A DNA stretch of 64,000 nt, taken from contig OX637295.1 in NCBI GenBank assembly GCA_951799445.1, positions 558,001 through 622,000 on the forward strand. Reading direction: 5' to 3'. Positions within the stretch are counted from its first letter, which is position 1. Every line of letters begins with the position of its first letter. Under the pieces are notes generated by a model, which was not told the DNA's origin, made no database searches, and saw only the letters and a program-made list of their open reading frames with translations. The DNA is from Pseudisothecium myosuroides (Eukaryota > Streptophyta > Bryopsida > Hypnales > Lembophyllaceae). Both the position numbers and the translations under genes were made by a program. This document shows positions 9,889 through 20,815 of the stretch, in pieces.

Positions 9889-12589
9889 ATGTCCGCATTA
9901 ATGCACCTTTTATCGCATCATAGGCAGCGGACGAGAAGCTATTTGGTGCTTGGAGCTGGTGCACGGGTGAGACTTCCGGCCATTCACCTGTTCTACGGAA
10001 GTAGTTGGATGACTTGTGACTTGTCTGAACTGAACTACCGCGGTCATGTTAGCAACCCATGTGTCCGATACGTTTAGGTCCGTCGACAGCGGTATATTTG
10101 ATCAATACGGTGGTACGCTTCCCCCAAACTGACACGACGTGAACTTGGTTGGTTGGACGTTATTAAACATTAAATCCTAGAACCGATGAGTACCTTGTGC
10201 TGAAACTGATACCACTTGAATGTTTTTTTGACAGACTGTCGGGGATTTGTGTGACCAGGATGCCTGTGTGATCACACTCTTGAAGTCTCCATGGCATATA
10301 CAGCCGTGTATTTTATGTGTCTCAGTCTCCTATGGAGGAAGGAGCAGCGGACCCATTAGGTGTTCATCGTCATCAGTTTGGACAAAACCCTCTGTGAGTA
10401 CCAGATTTCGAAGGAGAAACACTTTGCCCGCTAGTGCGAAAGCGTCAAAGCAAGCAGCTCAAGTTAGTGGTGGGAGTACGCGCATGCAAAGCGCAACGAC
10501 CGCTAGTGAAGCAATTGATCTTTTGAAGAACCGACTACAACAGGGCATTGCAATAGACTCGTACTCCTATGTTGAAATTCTGAAGCGGTGCTTGAAGCAG
10601 GAAGACCTTCCGGCAGTAAAGCAGGTTCATGAGTGTGCCATTGAGAGTGGCATGCAGCAGAATATATATGTGGCAAACAACCTATTGAGTGGATACATCA
10701 GATGTGGGAGACTGGAGGATGCATGCAGAGTGTTTGACGAACTTGCGAAGAAGAATGTTGTTACTTGGAACGTCATGATTGGAGGTTATGCTCAGCACAG
10801 TTGTGTGAAAGACGCCATGGAAGTTTTCCATCGCATGCGAAAGGAAAGTATGCAACCTAATGCAGTTACTTACTTGAGCATCCTGAAAGCCTGTGCGAGC
10901 CCGTCAGCCTTGAAGTGGGTCGAGGAAGTTCATGGATATATCAGAGAGGGTGGGTTGGAATCAGATGTTCGTGTGGGGACCTCGCTCCTTAAAATGTATG
11001 CAAAGTGTGGGATCATAGAGGAGGCAAGGAACACTTTTAATAAGTTGGCGAGTCGCGATGTGATTACCTGGAATGTGATGATTGGAGCATATGCCGACAG
11101 TGGTGACGGTGAGGAAGCATATCGACTTCTTCTCCAAATGAAACGGGAAGGTCTCAAACCAGACGCTTTTACATATGCGAGTATTCTGAATGCATGTGCA
11201 AGCGCGGGGGCTTTGGAGTGGGTCAGGGAGGTTCATAGCCATGCCCGTGAAGCCGGATTGGAGTCAGATGTGCGTGTGGGCAACGCGCTGGTGCACATGT
11301 ATGCGAAGTGTGGCAGTATCGATGATGCGCGGCTGGTTTTTGACAAGATGGAGGAACGGGACGTGATTACTTGGAACGTGATGATTGGTGGACTTGCAGA
11401 GCATGGATGTGGGTGTGAGGCATATGAACTGTTTCTTCAAATGCAACAGGAAGGCATTAAACCGAATGCAGTCACTTATGCTAGCATTCTGAATCCATGT
11501 TCAAGCGCGGGGGCTTTGGAGTGGGTGAAGGAGGTTCACAGGCATGTCCTTGAAGCGGGACTTGAGTCGGATTTGCGTGTGGGCAGTGCGCTGGTTCACA
11601 TGTATGCTAAATGTGGCAGTTTGGATGATGCACGAGTGGTTTTTGAGAGGATGGAGGATCGCGATGTAATCACATGGAACTTGATGATTGGTGGACTTGC
11701 AGAGCATGGATGTGGGCGTGAAGCGCTGGAAGTCTTTAAAACTATGATTGCAGACGGTGTGAAGCCCGATGAGATCTCATTCGTTGCAGTGTTGTCAGCT
11801 TGTAGTCATTCAGGCCTTGTGGACGAGAGCCGTAGACATTTTTTGGCTATGACACAAGATTATGGCATCGAACCTAGTGTGGTGCTTTGTACCTGCATGG
11901 TGGATGTTCTTGCACGAGCAGGACACTTGGAGGAAGCAAAGCTCTTGATTGACAACATGCCGGTGGAACCAAATGGTGCAACTTGGGGAGCCTTGCTTGG
12001 TGCTTGTAGAACGCACGGTCATGTGGAGTTGGGCAAACTTGCCGCTAATGAGCGTCTCAAGTTGGAACCGAAGGATGCTTCTGCATGCGTGCTTCTCTCG
12101 AATATCTATGCTGCAGCTGGCAAGTGGGAGGGGGTGTTGTGGGTGCGCACTATGATGCAGGAGAGAGGTATACGCAAGGAGCCGGGGCGTAGCTGGATTG
12201 ACGTTGATAACAAGGTCCATGACTTCGTCGTAGGGGATACTTCTCACTCAGAAGCGAAGGAGATCTATGCTGAGCTGAGGAGATTGAGTGAGAAAATTAA
12301 GGCCGAAGGCTACATTCCTGATACCCGGCTAGTGTTGCGGAACATTGAGGAGGAGGAGAAAGAGCTTGCTCTTTGCTCCCATAGTGAGAAGTTGGCTATT
12401 GCTTATGGACTCCTGCGGACACCCCTTGGACAGCCAATTCGGGTGTTCAAGAACCTTCGAGTGTGTTTAGACTGCCATACAGCAACCAAGTTTATCTCAA
12501 AGGTGACTGAACGAGATATTGTTGTAAGGGATGCCAATCGCTTTCACCACTTCCAAGATGGCGTGTGTTCTTGTGGTGATTATTGGTGA
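9889..12589 (+). CDS. PPR-DYW RNA-editing factor, copy A
   Basis: The proposed model is exon 1 9889-9966 (ATG, ends CGG before GTGAGA) joined in phase to exon 2 10235-12589 (acceptor TTTTTTTGACAG), giving 810 residues. Without splicing, the first in-frame ATG is at 10484. The N-terminus is Ser/Arg-rich and fits an organelle transit peptide. Near residues 170-538 are four S-P-L rounds of 101 residues with VITWNVMIGG and MYAKCGS signatures. P2-L2-S2 motifs, E1/E2 and a PG-box (EPGRSW) follow. The DYW cytidine-deaminase domain occupies about 677-810 with HSE at 742-744, CLDC at 770-773, CSC and a terminal DYW. Such proteins bind one organelle transcript site and convert C to U. All deaminase residues are present, so it looks functional. 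Gene B (minus strand, 50908-54791) is its close paralogue. The exon 1 model is inference; the exon 2 call is firm. Confidence 0.93.
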
Positions 12590-13522
12590 CCAGGTTGGCA
12601 ATCTTGACCAATTGTTGTCTATCTTGTTTTTTGAATCTCTTGACCATGATTTTTGCATGCAATTGTAATTTGAAAATTTTCATGTAATTTGACATCATCT
12701 ACAAATATAGTTATTGTGTTGGTCATTGTTGAAAACAATTGCATTGGTTGGGAATGACTTGAGGGAGGTGTTCATAGAGGTTGTTGTCTTTGCATTTTCT
12801 TTAGTGATGGTTTTTGTGAAGAAGTTGAAATCAAAGGATGGCAAATTTTAGTTAGAATTGGCCTAAGACCCCTGTTCATGCAATATGCATCCTTTTGTTG
12901 GCAACTTCAAAATGTATTGAGAAGACTATTCCCAAGAAAAGTGTCAAAATGATTGTTTTGAAGTTCTTTTATGAGGATGGCCATGCTAGGAGTTATTTTT
13001 TCTTAGTAGCAAGGTCACTCTTATTGCTATTGCAGTTGATGTGTTCATAAATATGTAACTCAATGTTTGGTCCTTGCCTTGGTGTGAATTTTGGAAGTCA
13101 ATGTTGAGGCTAGGTGACTATAATTAGTGAGATTTATGTTAGTGTGGCTTTGAGCTCTAGAGAAATAAATTGATTTTGACCTTGGATTTAAGTTTACTGT
13201 AGTCGAAGTTGTTTACATGGTATTGTCTTTTCCTTCATTTCTTGCTCTATGTGTTGTTTGGTTGGGTTTGTCTTTGTTGCCATAAGTGCACTCTAGTTTT
13301 GGAGTTGCTTTATTAGAAGATTTGGTGTGAGTTTTAGGCTTTTCAATTGTAGTAGGGAATCCATGTTTAGGAATTATGGCTCAGTTGTTTCTAAAGTGAT
13401 TTTTTTTGTTAGTGTGGGACATTAATTTACAAAACATAGTTGTTGTAAAATATTTTCTTTCAAATTAGTGTGGCATGAAATATTGAGTGTGTTCTACTAA
13501 CTCCCACAAAATAAATTTAGTA
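12590..13522 (+). other. 3' flank of PPR gene A
   Basis: No gene is seen. The first ~400 bp match the downstream flank of gene B (50500-50907) letter for letter where compared, so transcript ends are probably shared by the two genes. The stretch is T-rich on the + strand. Confidence 0.4.
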
Positions 13523-14109
13523 CTCCCTCCGTCTTGAAATAAATCCGGGGTTTCCTAGAAATGGCTAGATTAATGCATGAATTGTTCCTATTTTCAAGAG
13601 ATTGCGGAGACATTGTAGCTTCTACTAAACCCCACTAGATGTGAAAAAATGGAAGTTAAAAGTGAAGCAGCACATGTTGAAAACAAGCGGTGAAAGTGAA
13701 ATTTTTTTGTCCTTTTTGAAATTGCTCTAGTGGTATTAATTTTGATCATTTTTCGAGCAATGTTGGTGCAATGACGTTCATTGATGTCTATTGTATTCAA
13801 TTCTAACAATATTTTGTGATTCAACTCCAAGAAATTCTCAACAAGAGATTTGTTAGTAGCTGTTTTTGTACAGTTTTGGGTTGAATTTTTTTGCCGTTGA
13901 TTGGTTTGAAGTTGCGTTTTGATTCCCTTTGCAACGATTGAATTGCTATAAAGTCTTTGGAGTGTGACATCTACAGATTCTTTTGCTTCAGGGTGTTTGA
14001 ACTACTGTAGCTTCAATTGTTGTCCATCAAGTTGTGGAGAGCCAATCCCGAATTTAATTTGAGACAAGTATATTTGGAAAACCCTGAATTTATTTCGAGA
14101 CAGAGGGAG
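13523..14109. mobile_element. Stowaway-like (Tc1/mariner) element
   Basis: The 587-bp insertion starts CTCCCTCCGTCTTGAAATAA and ends with the inverted TTATTTCGAGACAGAGGGAG, flanked by TA at 13521-13522 and 14110-14111. The other arm has the empty site with a single TA at 49959-49960. CTCCCTCCGT ends plus TA duplication are diagnostic of Stowaway MITEs. It has no transposase. It inserted after the arms duplicated. Confidence 0.9.
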
Positions 14110-14694
14110 TACTTGGCAAATCTGTAACCTCTGTACAATCTATAGATGTTGGTTGGTGTTTGAAAAATTTGTAATTTCTTTAGTGTTGTAGTTATAGAAA
14201 ATAAATTGAGGTAATGGATAAGTCTATAACCTCTTCTAATTTTATTGTGATACTAGTATTGCACACTTAGTAATTGGATGAATCAATGGTGCTAAAATTA
14301 GAGCTAATATTACATTTGAACCTTTGTAATGATCATCACTGGAGACAAATGGGCTTCTAAATGAAGTTACATGTATTTGCAACTTCACATGTGGAAATTA
14401 TTCAATTAGATGAATACACAATATGGCAAATTCTCAAGATATATTGGGATGGTCTAATTACAAGATGTGTCAATAGAAAAGGTTGAGGTCATTGATTACC
14501 TCTGAAGTCAAAATTTGTTGACTAAGAAATAACTCTAGATTCTTAGCAAATGACTAGAATGTATCTTTAAAAAGTGCTTAGGACATGGGTTACCACTAAA
14601 GTCAAAATTTACCGACTGATGAAGAAATTACCCTAGGTTCTTTTCAATTTAAAAGATTGTATATTGTTGTGTGGTGAAGTATTGTTTTGTTTGT

Positions 14695-17163
14695 GAATTA
14701 CTCATGAATTTCCAAAGAATCTTGCCATTGACACCTATTCTAATTGTAGACTTTGCAAAACCCAAATACGCACGTAGTTTGAACAAAGATATGACTTTAC
14801 CAAAAACAAGCATTGTGACATGCAAAAAGTAATACATAAGGTTCTAAAATGCGACCATTACTAAACCTAACTCCTAAATGCCACTAGGAACCAAAAATGT
14901 CCTCACATAGTTTCAAGTCCAATTCAAAGTACTGTAACTAATGAAGCTTCTAAAGTGAAGTTTCTACTCTACTTGCAAATTTTGAAAATTCCTTAACCCC
15001 TAAAGGACAAGCCTTTTGTTTTTGGCAACATAATTTTTTTGGACAAACACATGTGAGCGGAGATTTGACTTATTTAGGCTGAATTTTTTTTACAAAAAGT
15101 GGGTGAGGAATATCTTTCATGAATATTAAAATTAATTTCATTTGAATATAAAGTGAAAAGTTATAATGCAAAATGTTGTTTGTTTCTCAACTCGGGCAGC
15201 TTAGACACATCAGAAAAAATCACTATTTTCAAAATTCAAAATTGGTTCTCTAGATGTATATATACGTAGAAAGCTTTGAATCATTCCATTTTGATCAATG
15301 AGATGAAAATTATGAAGAGTTTTAGTTTGAGGGCATTTATAAAATCTTGACTATAAAATAAATTTTGAAGTCCTTTAATTAACTCAGTTGTCAATATTTT
15401 TTGAAAAAAATAAAATCATAGGATGTAGATTGTTTATTACAACATTACAACCATTGGGATTGGCATTTTTCAATTCTATAACTAAATTCATAAAAATTTA
15501 GTATTTGAATCATTTTCTACTTCTTTCCACTTACTATTTTTTCCTGTATGTTGTACAATTCCAAATGATCTGAAATTTTTCAAGCATGAGCCAACTTGCC
15601 TTGAAGAATGAATCCTAAGAAGCACCACCATTTAGGACATTTTTACATACAAATGTGACCTTGTGAAGTGCAATTGCCCAATTTTTCGATTGCAAGGCCA
15701 AAAAAAGGATTTTTGTCACTTCAGATGCTAATATCTTGCAATCCACACGGTGGGAATTTCTGAAATTTTTTCCACATCTTCTCAAACCAACGTACCACAA
15801 GATCCTATGGTTACATGTGTCAAAAAATGTTTTTTTTCTAAATTTTTTTACTTCTACTAGAAATAGCAGTTTTGGAGCATTTGGGGCGATAACATAGTCA
15901 AGGAACTTTAGGGGTTAATACAAGAAATTCTCAAGTTGAAGTTGAAGGTCTATAACCACAAATTTAAATATGGAGTGATTTAGAAATTTTCTATATACCA
16001 TATTGTTCTATACTATATTGTACTACTATTCTGAAAATTTCAGATTTTTTTAGCATGACTTGTATTTGATATGGATTTTCTTCATTTTTTCTTTGAAAAG
16101 TAATGGTAATTTGAAACTTTTACAAAATATTTTGAAAATTTAGTAGCATATACTAGACATGTGATTTTCATCTCTGAAAAATATAACCAAAAAAATTCAT
16201 TCAAAATTAGAGAAGAAATGAAAGATACAAAGTGAAGAACTTCCAAGGTTGACTCCAAGATCATAAGGTAGTGTACTCATGAAGCAACCTTTTAAGGGCT
16301 GGTCGGCTCTTTTGATGGGTTTCAAATGCACAAAAGGTATTTTTCCTTATTTTTCACTAAAAGATAACTGATGTGGAATCTAAGACAATTGGTTCCATAT
16401 TTTTCGGAGCATTTATAAATTACTTATGAATTTCCAAATAATTATGCCGTCAGCACTTATTCCTAATTGTAGGCCTTGCAAAACCCACAGACGCAATGTA
16501 GACAAAGGTATGGCTTTACCAAAAACAAGCATTGCGGCATGCAAAAAATAATACACAAGGTTCCAAAATGCAACCATTACAAAACCTAACTCCTAGATGC
16601 CCCAATGGACCAAATTAAAGTGTCCTCATATAGTGTCAAGTCCAATTCAAAGTGCTATAACTTTTGCATCCGATGTCCAAATTCAATAAAACTTATTGGA
16701 AAATTTACATTCTCTTTTCTAGTTTGTGTGGTAAAATTTTCAAATCAATCTAAGACGTCTTGATTTTTTGGAAGCCAATTGAAGTTTGCAAGTTCCAAAT
16801 TTAAATTTACCAAATTGCATTTGATGGCTACAACTTTGGGGACTTGTATCTTCTTCATCCAATGCTTATTTTCAATAAACTTTGTTGGGTTATATTTCCC
16901 TTAAAGTCTAACTATTGTCGTAAAATTTTCATGTCAATCCAAGTTGTTTTGAATGTTTGGGAGCACTTTGAAATTCAAAATCCCAATATTTTTGGATCAC
17001 AGTGAACTTTGGCGGCTTGTTTCTTCTTCATACAGTGTCCGTTTCTAATAAAAAAATTTGGAAAAGTTGTGCATACTAGTATAGTTTGTGTGGCTAAAAT
17101 TCATATCAATCCAAAAATTAAAGTATGAGTGATTGAGAAGCATTTTAGTAGAAGGAGGTTCAA
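14695..17163 (+). repeat. Repeat block X, left copy
   Basis: It matches the reverse complement of 57398-59453. Matching landmarks are CATATCAATCCAAAAATTAA near 17100, AGAAGGAGGTTCAACC at 17148-17163 and TTGAAGGTCTATAACCAC near 15940. It contains an internal direct repeat: 14695-14940 resembles 16415-16665, both running from CATGAATTTCC-like to AATTCAAAGT. It also contains the piggyBac-like element 14997-15914. No coding region is seen. Confidence 0.75.
14997..15914 (+). mobile_element. piggyBac-like non-autonomous element (Yc)
   Basis: The 918-bp element has ends CCCCTAAAGG and CTTTAGGGG, with TTAA on both sides (14993-14996 and 15915-15918). The other copy of block X has the uninterrupted single TTAA at 59389-59392, which fixes the boundaries exactly. 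It shares its interior with Yb (4539-5472). There is no ORF of note. Confidence 0.88.
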
Positions 17164-18150
17164 CCTATAGGGAGAAGTTGTGCAAATGCATTGCAATCGA
17201 CTGGTACATTGTACTCCGCTAACAAAGGGGGTTACACCGGTGCAATCTTTTGGTTGCGAATTCACGAATTTTGGTTGTGAACACAGATTCTGCTTGTACA
17301 GAGGACGTTTCAAAAGATTGCGCATCGTTGTATGGGCCTCACGTTGCTCTTGCGCCCGTTGCTTTGCGTGCCTGCAATTGCTCTTTCATTGTGCGGGATT
17401 GTGGGCGATTGTTTAATGAACGTTGTTGTTGCAAAGTGGAGAACCCGAAGCAAGGTTGTTTATTTAGACGTGACGCTTGGCTTTTCACATTGGGATGTTC
17501 ATTTGCATTAGTTTGGACGCGTTAGAATCGCAACTAAATGTTGACGACCAGGAAAAAAATTTAATTAAAAATAATTTTTTAGTTAATTTGGTTTACCCCG
17601 TGCACTCCGTGCAGTCGACGAACTCAATAGGAAGGAGCCTAGTTGACGGGCCTTATGTTCAATTGACAGTCAGTCCATTAAGTGGATGGCTAGTCCAGTG
17701 TCTCCTTTATAGGGCTATCCGTCTCGCTCTAAGGACCACCATTGCCAAATGCTAATGGATTGTTGTTGTGTTTCCCATGGGAACCTAACTCTTTCAGCAC
17801 ATAGTCGGAAACAACATTACTTCAGGCCGTTTAGGGAGGATGGTCACCTTCACTTATATAGGCTGCTAGTGAGGGCTTTTATTTTTGGCGAAAGATTGCC
17901 ATGGAATTTTTAGCAAATTGTACAAAGAAATAGCAAGGTTGGGGATTCAGGGTTTACGGCCTTGGAAGAAAAACTCAATAGACAGGGTGACATAAAAAAA
18001 GATAATCATGACAACGCAAATATGTTCAAATCCTTCTTTTATTTCCAAAAAATATTTATGCACGTGAACGATAATCAAATGGCTGTTCTAAATCCGAGAC
18101 TGCACACTATAGTTAACTAATATACTATTTACATCCTCCGTGATGACTAG
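17164..18150. other. Non-coding stretch, no recognised gene
   Basis: Several overlapping short ORFs lie here (e.g. 17180-17755), but none has a recognisable domain and they run through one another in different frames. Sequence composition is closer to balanced than the flanking AT-rich repeats, so a very decayed gene cannot be excluded. Confidence 0.35.
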
Positions 18151-18159
18151 CTACTACCA

Positions 18160-20060
18160 CTCAATATTACCACTCTCGTTTGCCTCCGCCCCCCTCTCTA
18201 AATGTACCTGCACCTCTATTGCCCGCTCAACTCATACTTGTGCCTTCGTTGCCCTCAATTGGAGATTTAGGCTTAGGGGTGCTTAAAGCTCTAACACGTT
18301 GCCTTCTTGTTGGTACTCGGAACTTGGGTTCGAGGATGCTGCGGTTGATACTCTGTTCTAGGAATTTTTGCAAAGGGTTGCAAGACTAATAATAGTTTAG
18401 AAGACGCAAAGCATTGTCCACGTATGCATTTGCCAAAAAAGTGAAAATGTCCTTCAGTTTGGACGATTCATTGAAACTGGTATCCTCCACCCAGTACAGC
18501 TACTCTTCCTCAGTCATTCGGCTTTGGTGTCCCATGACCTTCTCAAGATGGTCAAATAGGAGGTCACCACCTGGTTACGATTTAGGGACATAAATATCTC
18601 GCTTGTGGTCTCGATGGCCCCAACGAGTAATAGCTGATTAGCTGTGATACAAACTAGTTCCGTCTTTCCCTCTATGGTTCAGGGTGGAGGGCGAAGTTAC
18701 AGCTTGTTATCTACTCCACTGAGGCAAACAACACTTTCGCTACGCTTTTGATTGGAAGATGGTGTGCATAGTGCTCCCACCTCCAAAACCACACCAAATC
18801 TTAGGCCCAAATGCCCGACATGTCCTGGCCTGGCTTCTTCAGGGGGCAATTCCATTTGATGTATTCATAATTGTTGGACATTGCATCTTTGATGCCAAGC
18901 ATTTTGGACGTGCGCTCAAGAAAGGGGGCCTGTACACGATGCATATCTTCATCACGACCATAAATGTTATCAAACATTGCGGAGGGTACATATGTTGACA
19001 CGTCCCCAAATGCCATCCACCCTTGGGGCCTAATGTACACTAGCAGATGTAATAAGTTGTTCCATCAAAGACAAAACTTTGCACATCCGGCCACACTAGT
19101 CCGTCCCGGCTTAGGCCGTACAAGTACCTGTACGTCTCCATCTCATATTAGAACTCAAACTCGGAGCTTGAGTTCCAATCAATACTGCTACTACTCTTAG
19201 GGCTATCAATTTCCGGCATTTTGGGCAGAAACAATTCATCGATCATTGGCCACAACGTCAAGCCAAAATAATAGTCGTCTCCATCCCTAAATTGTGCCGC
19301 TATCCTCCGGACCTCATGTTGCAAAATTCACCAACTTGTTGCAAGCCATGATGCAAGTAAGCTTTGTATTGCTCAACATGAAAATTAGGTCACTCTTCTC
19401 CCCAATGAGTTGGACTACTTCCAATCCACAATTCTTGGAAGTGGAGTCCTGCTCAGCAATCAGGGTCAAAGCATTGGATAATTCTGAAATCAAAAACCGG
19501 TTATTTGCAACCTCAATCTCTAGTTCCTGGTTTTGAGTCCTCGTGGCGTTCTATAAATTGAGGTCAACATCTACTTCACCCCGTGGAGCAGAATTGGTAT
19601 CAACTCATGCACGTCCCATGGCTTTGAGCACCCTAATCTCCTCCTCAAGCATTTTGATTTGGCCTTCTTCTTCTCGGCTACAAGCTCTTTCTCATACATC
19701 TCATCCCATTTGTTCAATTGCTCCTACAATTGATGCACCAGTTGGTTTGATTGAATCAATTTGTTGAACATTTAGAGACTTGCTTCGTCAGTTGTGTTCA
19801 TGAATGTAATGGATTCTTCCTCCCTCATTGTTGCACGGGGATTTTATGCCATGCATCCACTTTGCTCTATGTAGTTCAACATAGCTAGCCAACTCTTTGG
19901 GGCCCACGTTCACGTTGATCTAATCGAGGGGAATGGCAGTCATGTCCACAGCTGCGGAGGCTACACCAACCAACGCCGCCATGTACTCATCCTGATCCGT
20001 GGTCAGGTTGGCCTCTTCCAACGGCACATTTGGGTTCAAGGGTGAATGCATGGTTGAGTG
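18160..20060 (-). pseudogene. Decayed coding region, possibly retroelement gag-like
   Basis: The minus strand reads, across several stops, NPNVPLEEANLTTDQDEYMA near 20050, then a heptad-like QIKMLEEEIRVLKAMGRA near 19640 and NQELEIEVANNRF near 19520. Further on are PQGWMAFGDVSTYVPSAMFD and ERTSKMLGIKDAMSNNYEYI (18801-19040). A long helical, coiled-coil protein with no catalytic motif is the most that can be said. The repeat context suggests a transposon protein, but no family is identified. Confidence 0.35.
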
Positions 20061-20815
20061 GCTTATGAATGACAATTCAAGAGTTCATGGGTGTTCATAT
20101 ATCTATGACAAGTAGGGATGATAAATTGGAGGGTTGGATAGCCTTCAATGCTGGAGCGTGATAGCACGAGCTGCAATTGGTGCGATGTAAGGCCTTAATT
20201 GCAAAAATTCCGACCTGCCCTAGCAATCCCGAGGTAGCTTAATGGTCAGGTGCGGCAGATTTGGAACATCTTAGAGTTCCCTTTTGATTTGAACGACTAA
20301 GATCGGAGGGCCATTGTTGAGCTTGTTCCGGCCTCTGCACTTTACAAATCATGGCCATTTCCAACGTCACGGCAAAGGCCTGTCATGACACCAAGTTCTA
20401 TATACAATATTGCACATTTTATTCACGTTTTAGGTACTATAGCAATCTCCATGCTTGTATTCAAGTATTTGGTTTTACAATGAGTATTTCGGAAGATTTA
20501 AGGTTAGGAGTGGCGAGGTTGGGGTAGGCAAGGAGAAGAAGATGAAGCTGGAAGGTGTTGCCTCTTTCTTGTAGGTCGATTCATTGTATGCGGAACAACC
20601 CTCTCTTTATTGGAATAGATCAAATCCAATCACATGAGCAACGTTTGAAAATGATTATGGTTTGAACAATCAAAGGATATCACCAAAGCGCTTGAAATTC
20701 GAAGTACACTTAAACAAATCGGAAGTGGATGCACTGTTTGGACAAAGGGTAGGCAACAATGGCTATAATTACTCGTATTGCAAAGGATAGTGACTTTGTG
20801 AAGAGGGTGGAAAGG
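20061..20815. other. Non-coding stretch, no recognised gene
   Basis: I see no domain, tandem repeat or terminal repeat here. It separates the decayed coding region from the start of the Z3 repeat. Confidence 0.35.

Larger units (their letters stand above)
7850..14694 (+). repeat. Left arm of large inverted duplication (PPR block)
   Basis: The sequence matches the reverse complement of 49376-57165. The inner break is sharp at 14694/49376, just after TATTGTTTTGTTTGT. The outer break is near 7850/57165. Identity is uneven: 8.19-9.6 kb and 12.2-13.5 kb read as identical where compared, while 9.6-10.4 kb and 14.1-14.7 kb differ often. Single-arm insertions are a Stowaway-like element here (13523-14109) and a Harbinger-like element in the other arm. 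Confidence 0.9.

Noticed and set aside
10247..10249. TTG at 10247 as the start of PPR copy A
   Set aside because: A stop lies just upstream in frame, a strong splice acceptor precedes it at 10234, and an upstream ATG exon joins in phase.
11810..12247. Minus-strand ORFs within the PPR genes (e.g. 11810-12247, 51250-51687)
   Set aside because: They are antisense shadows of the repeated PPR coding sequence.
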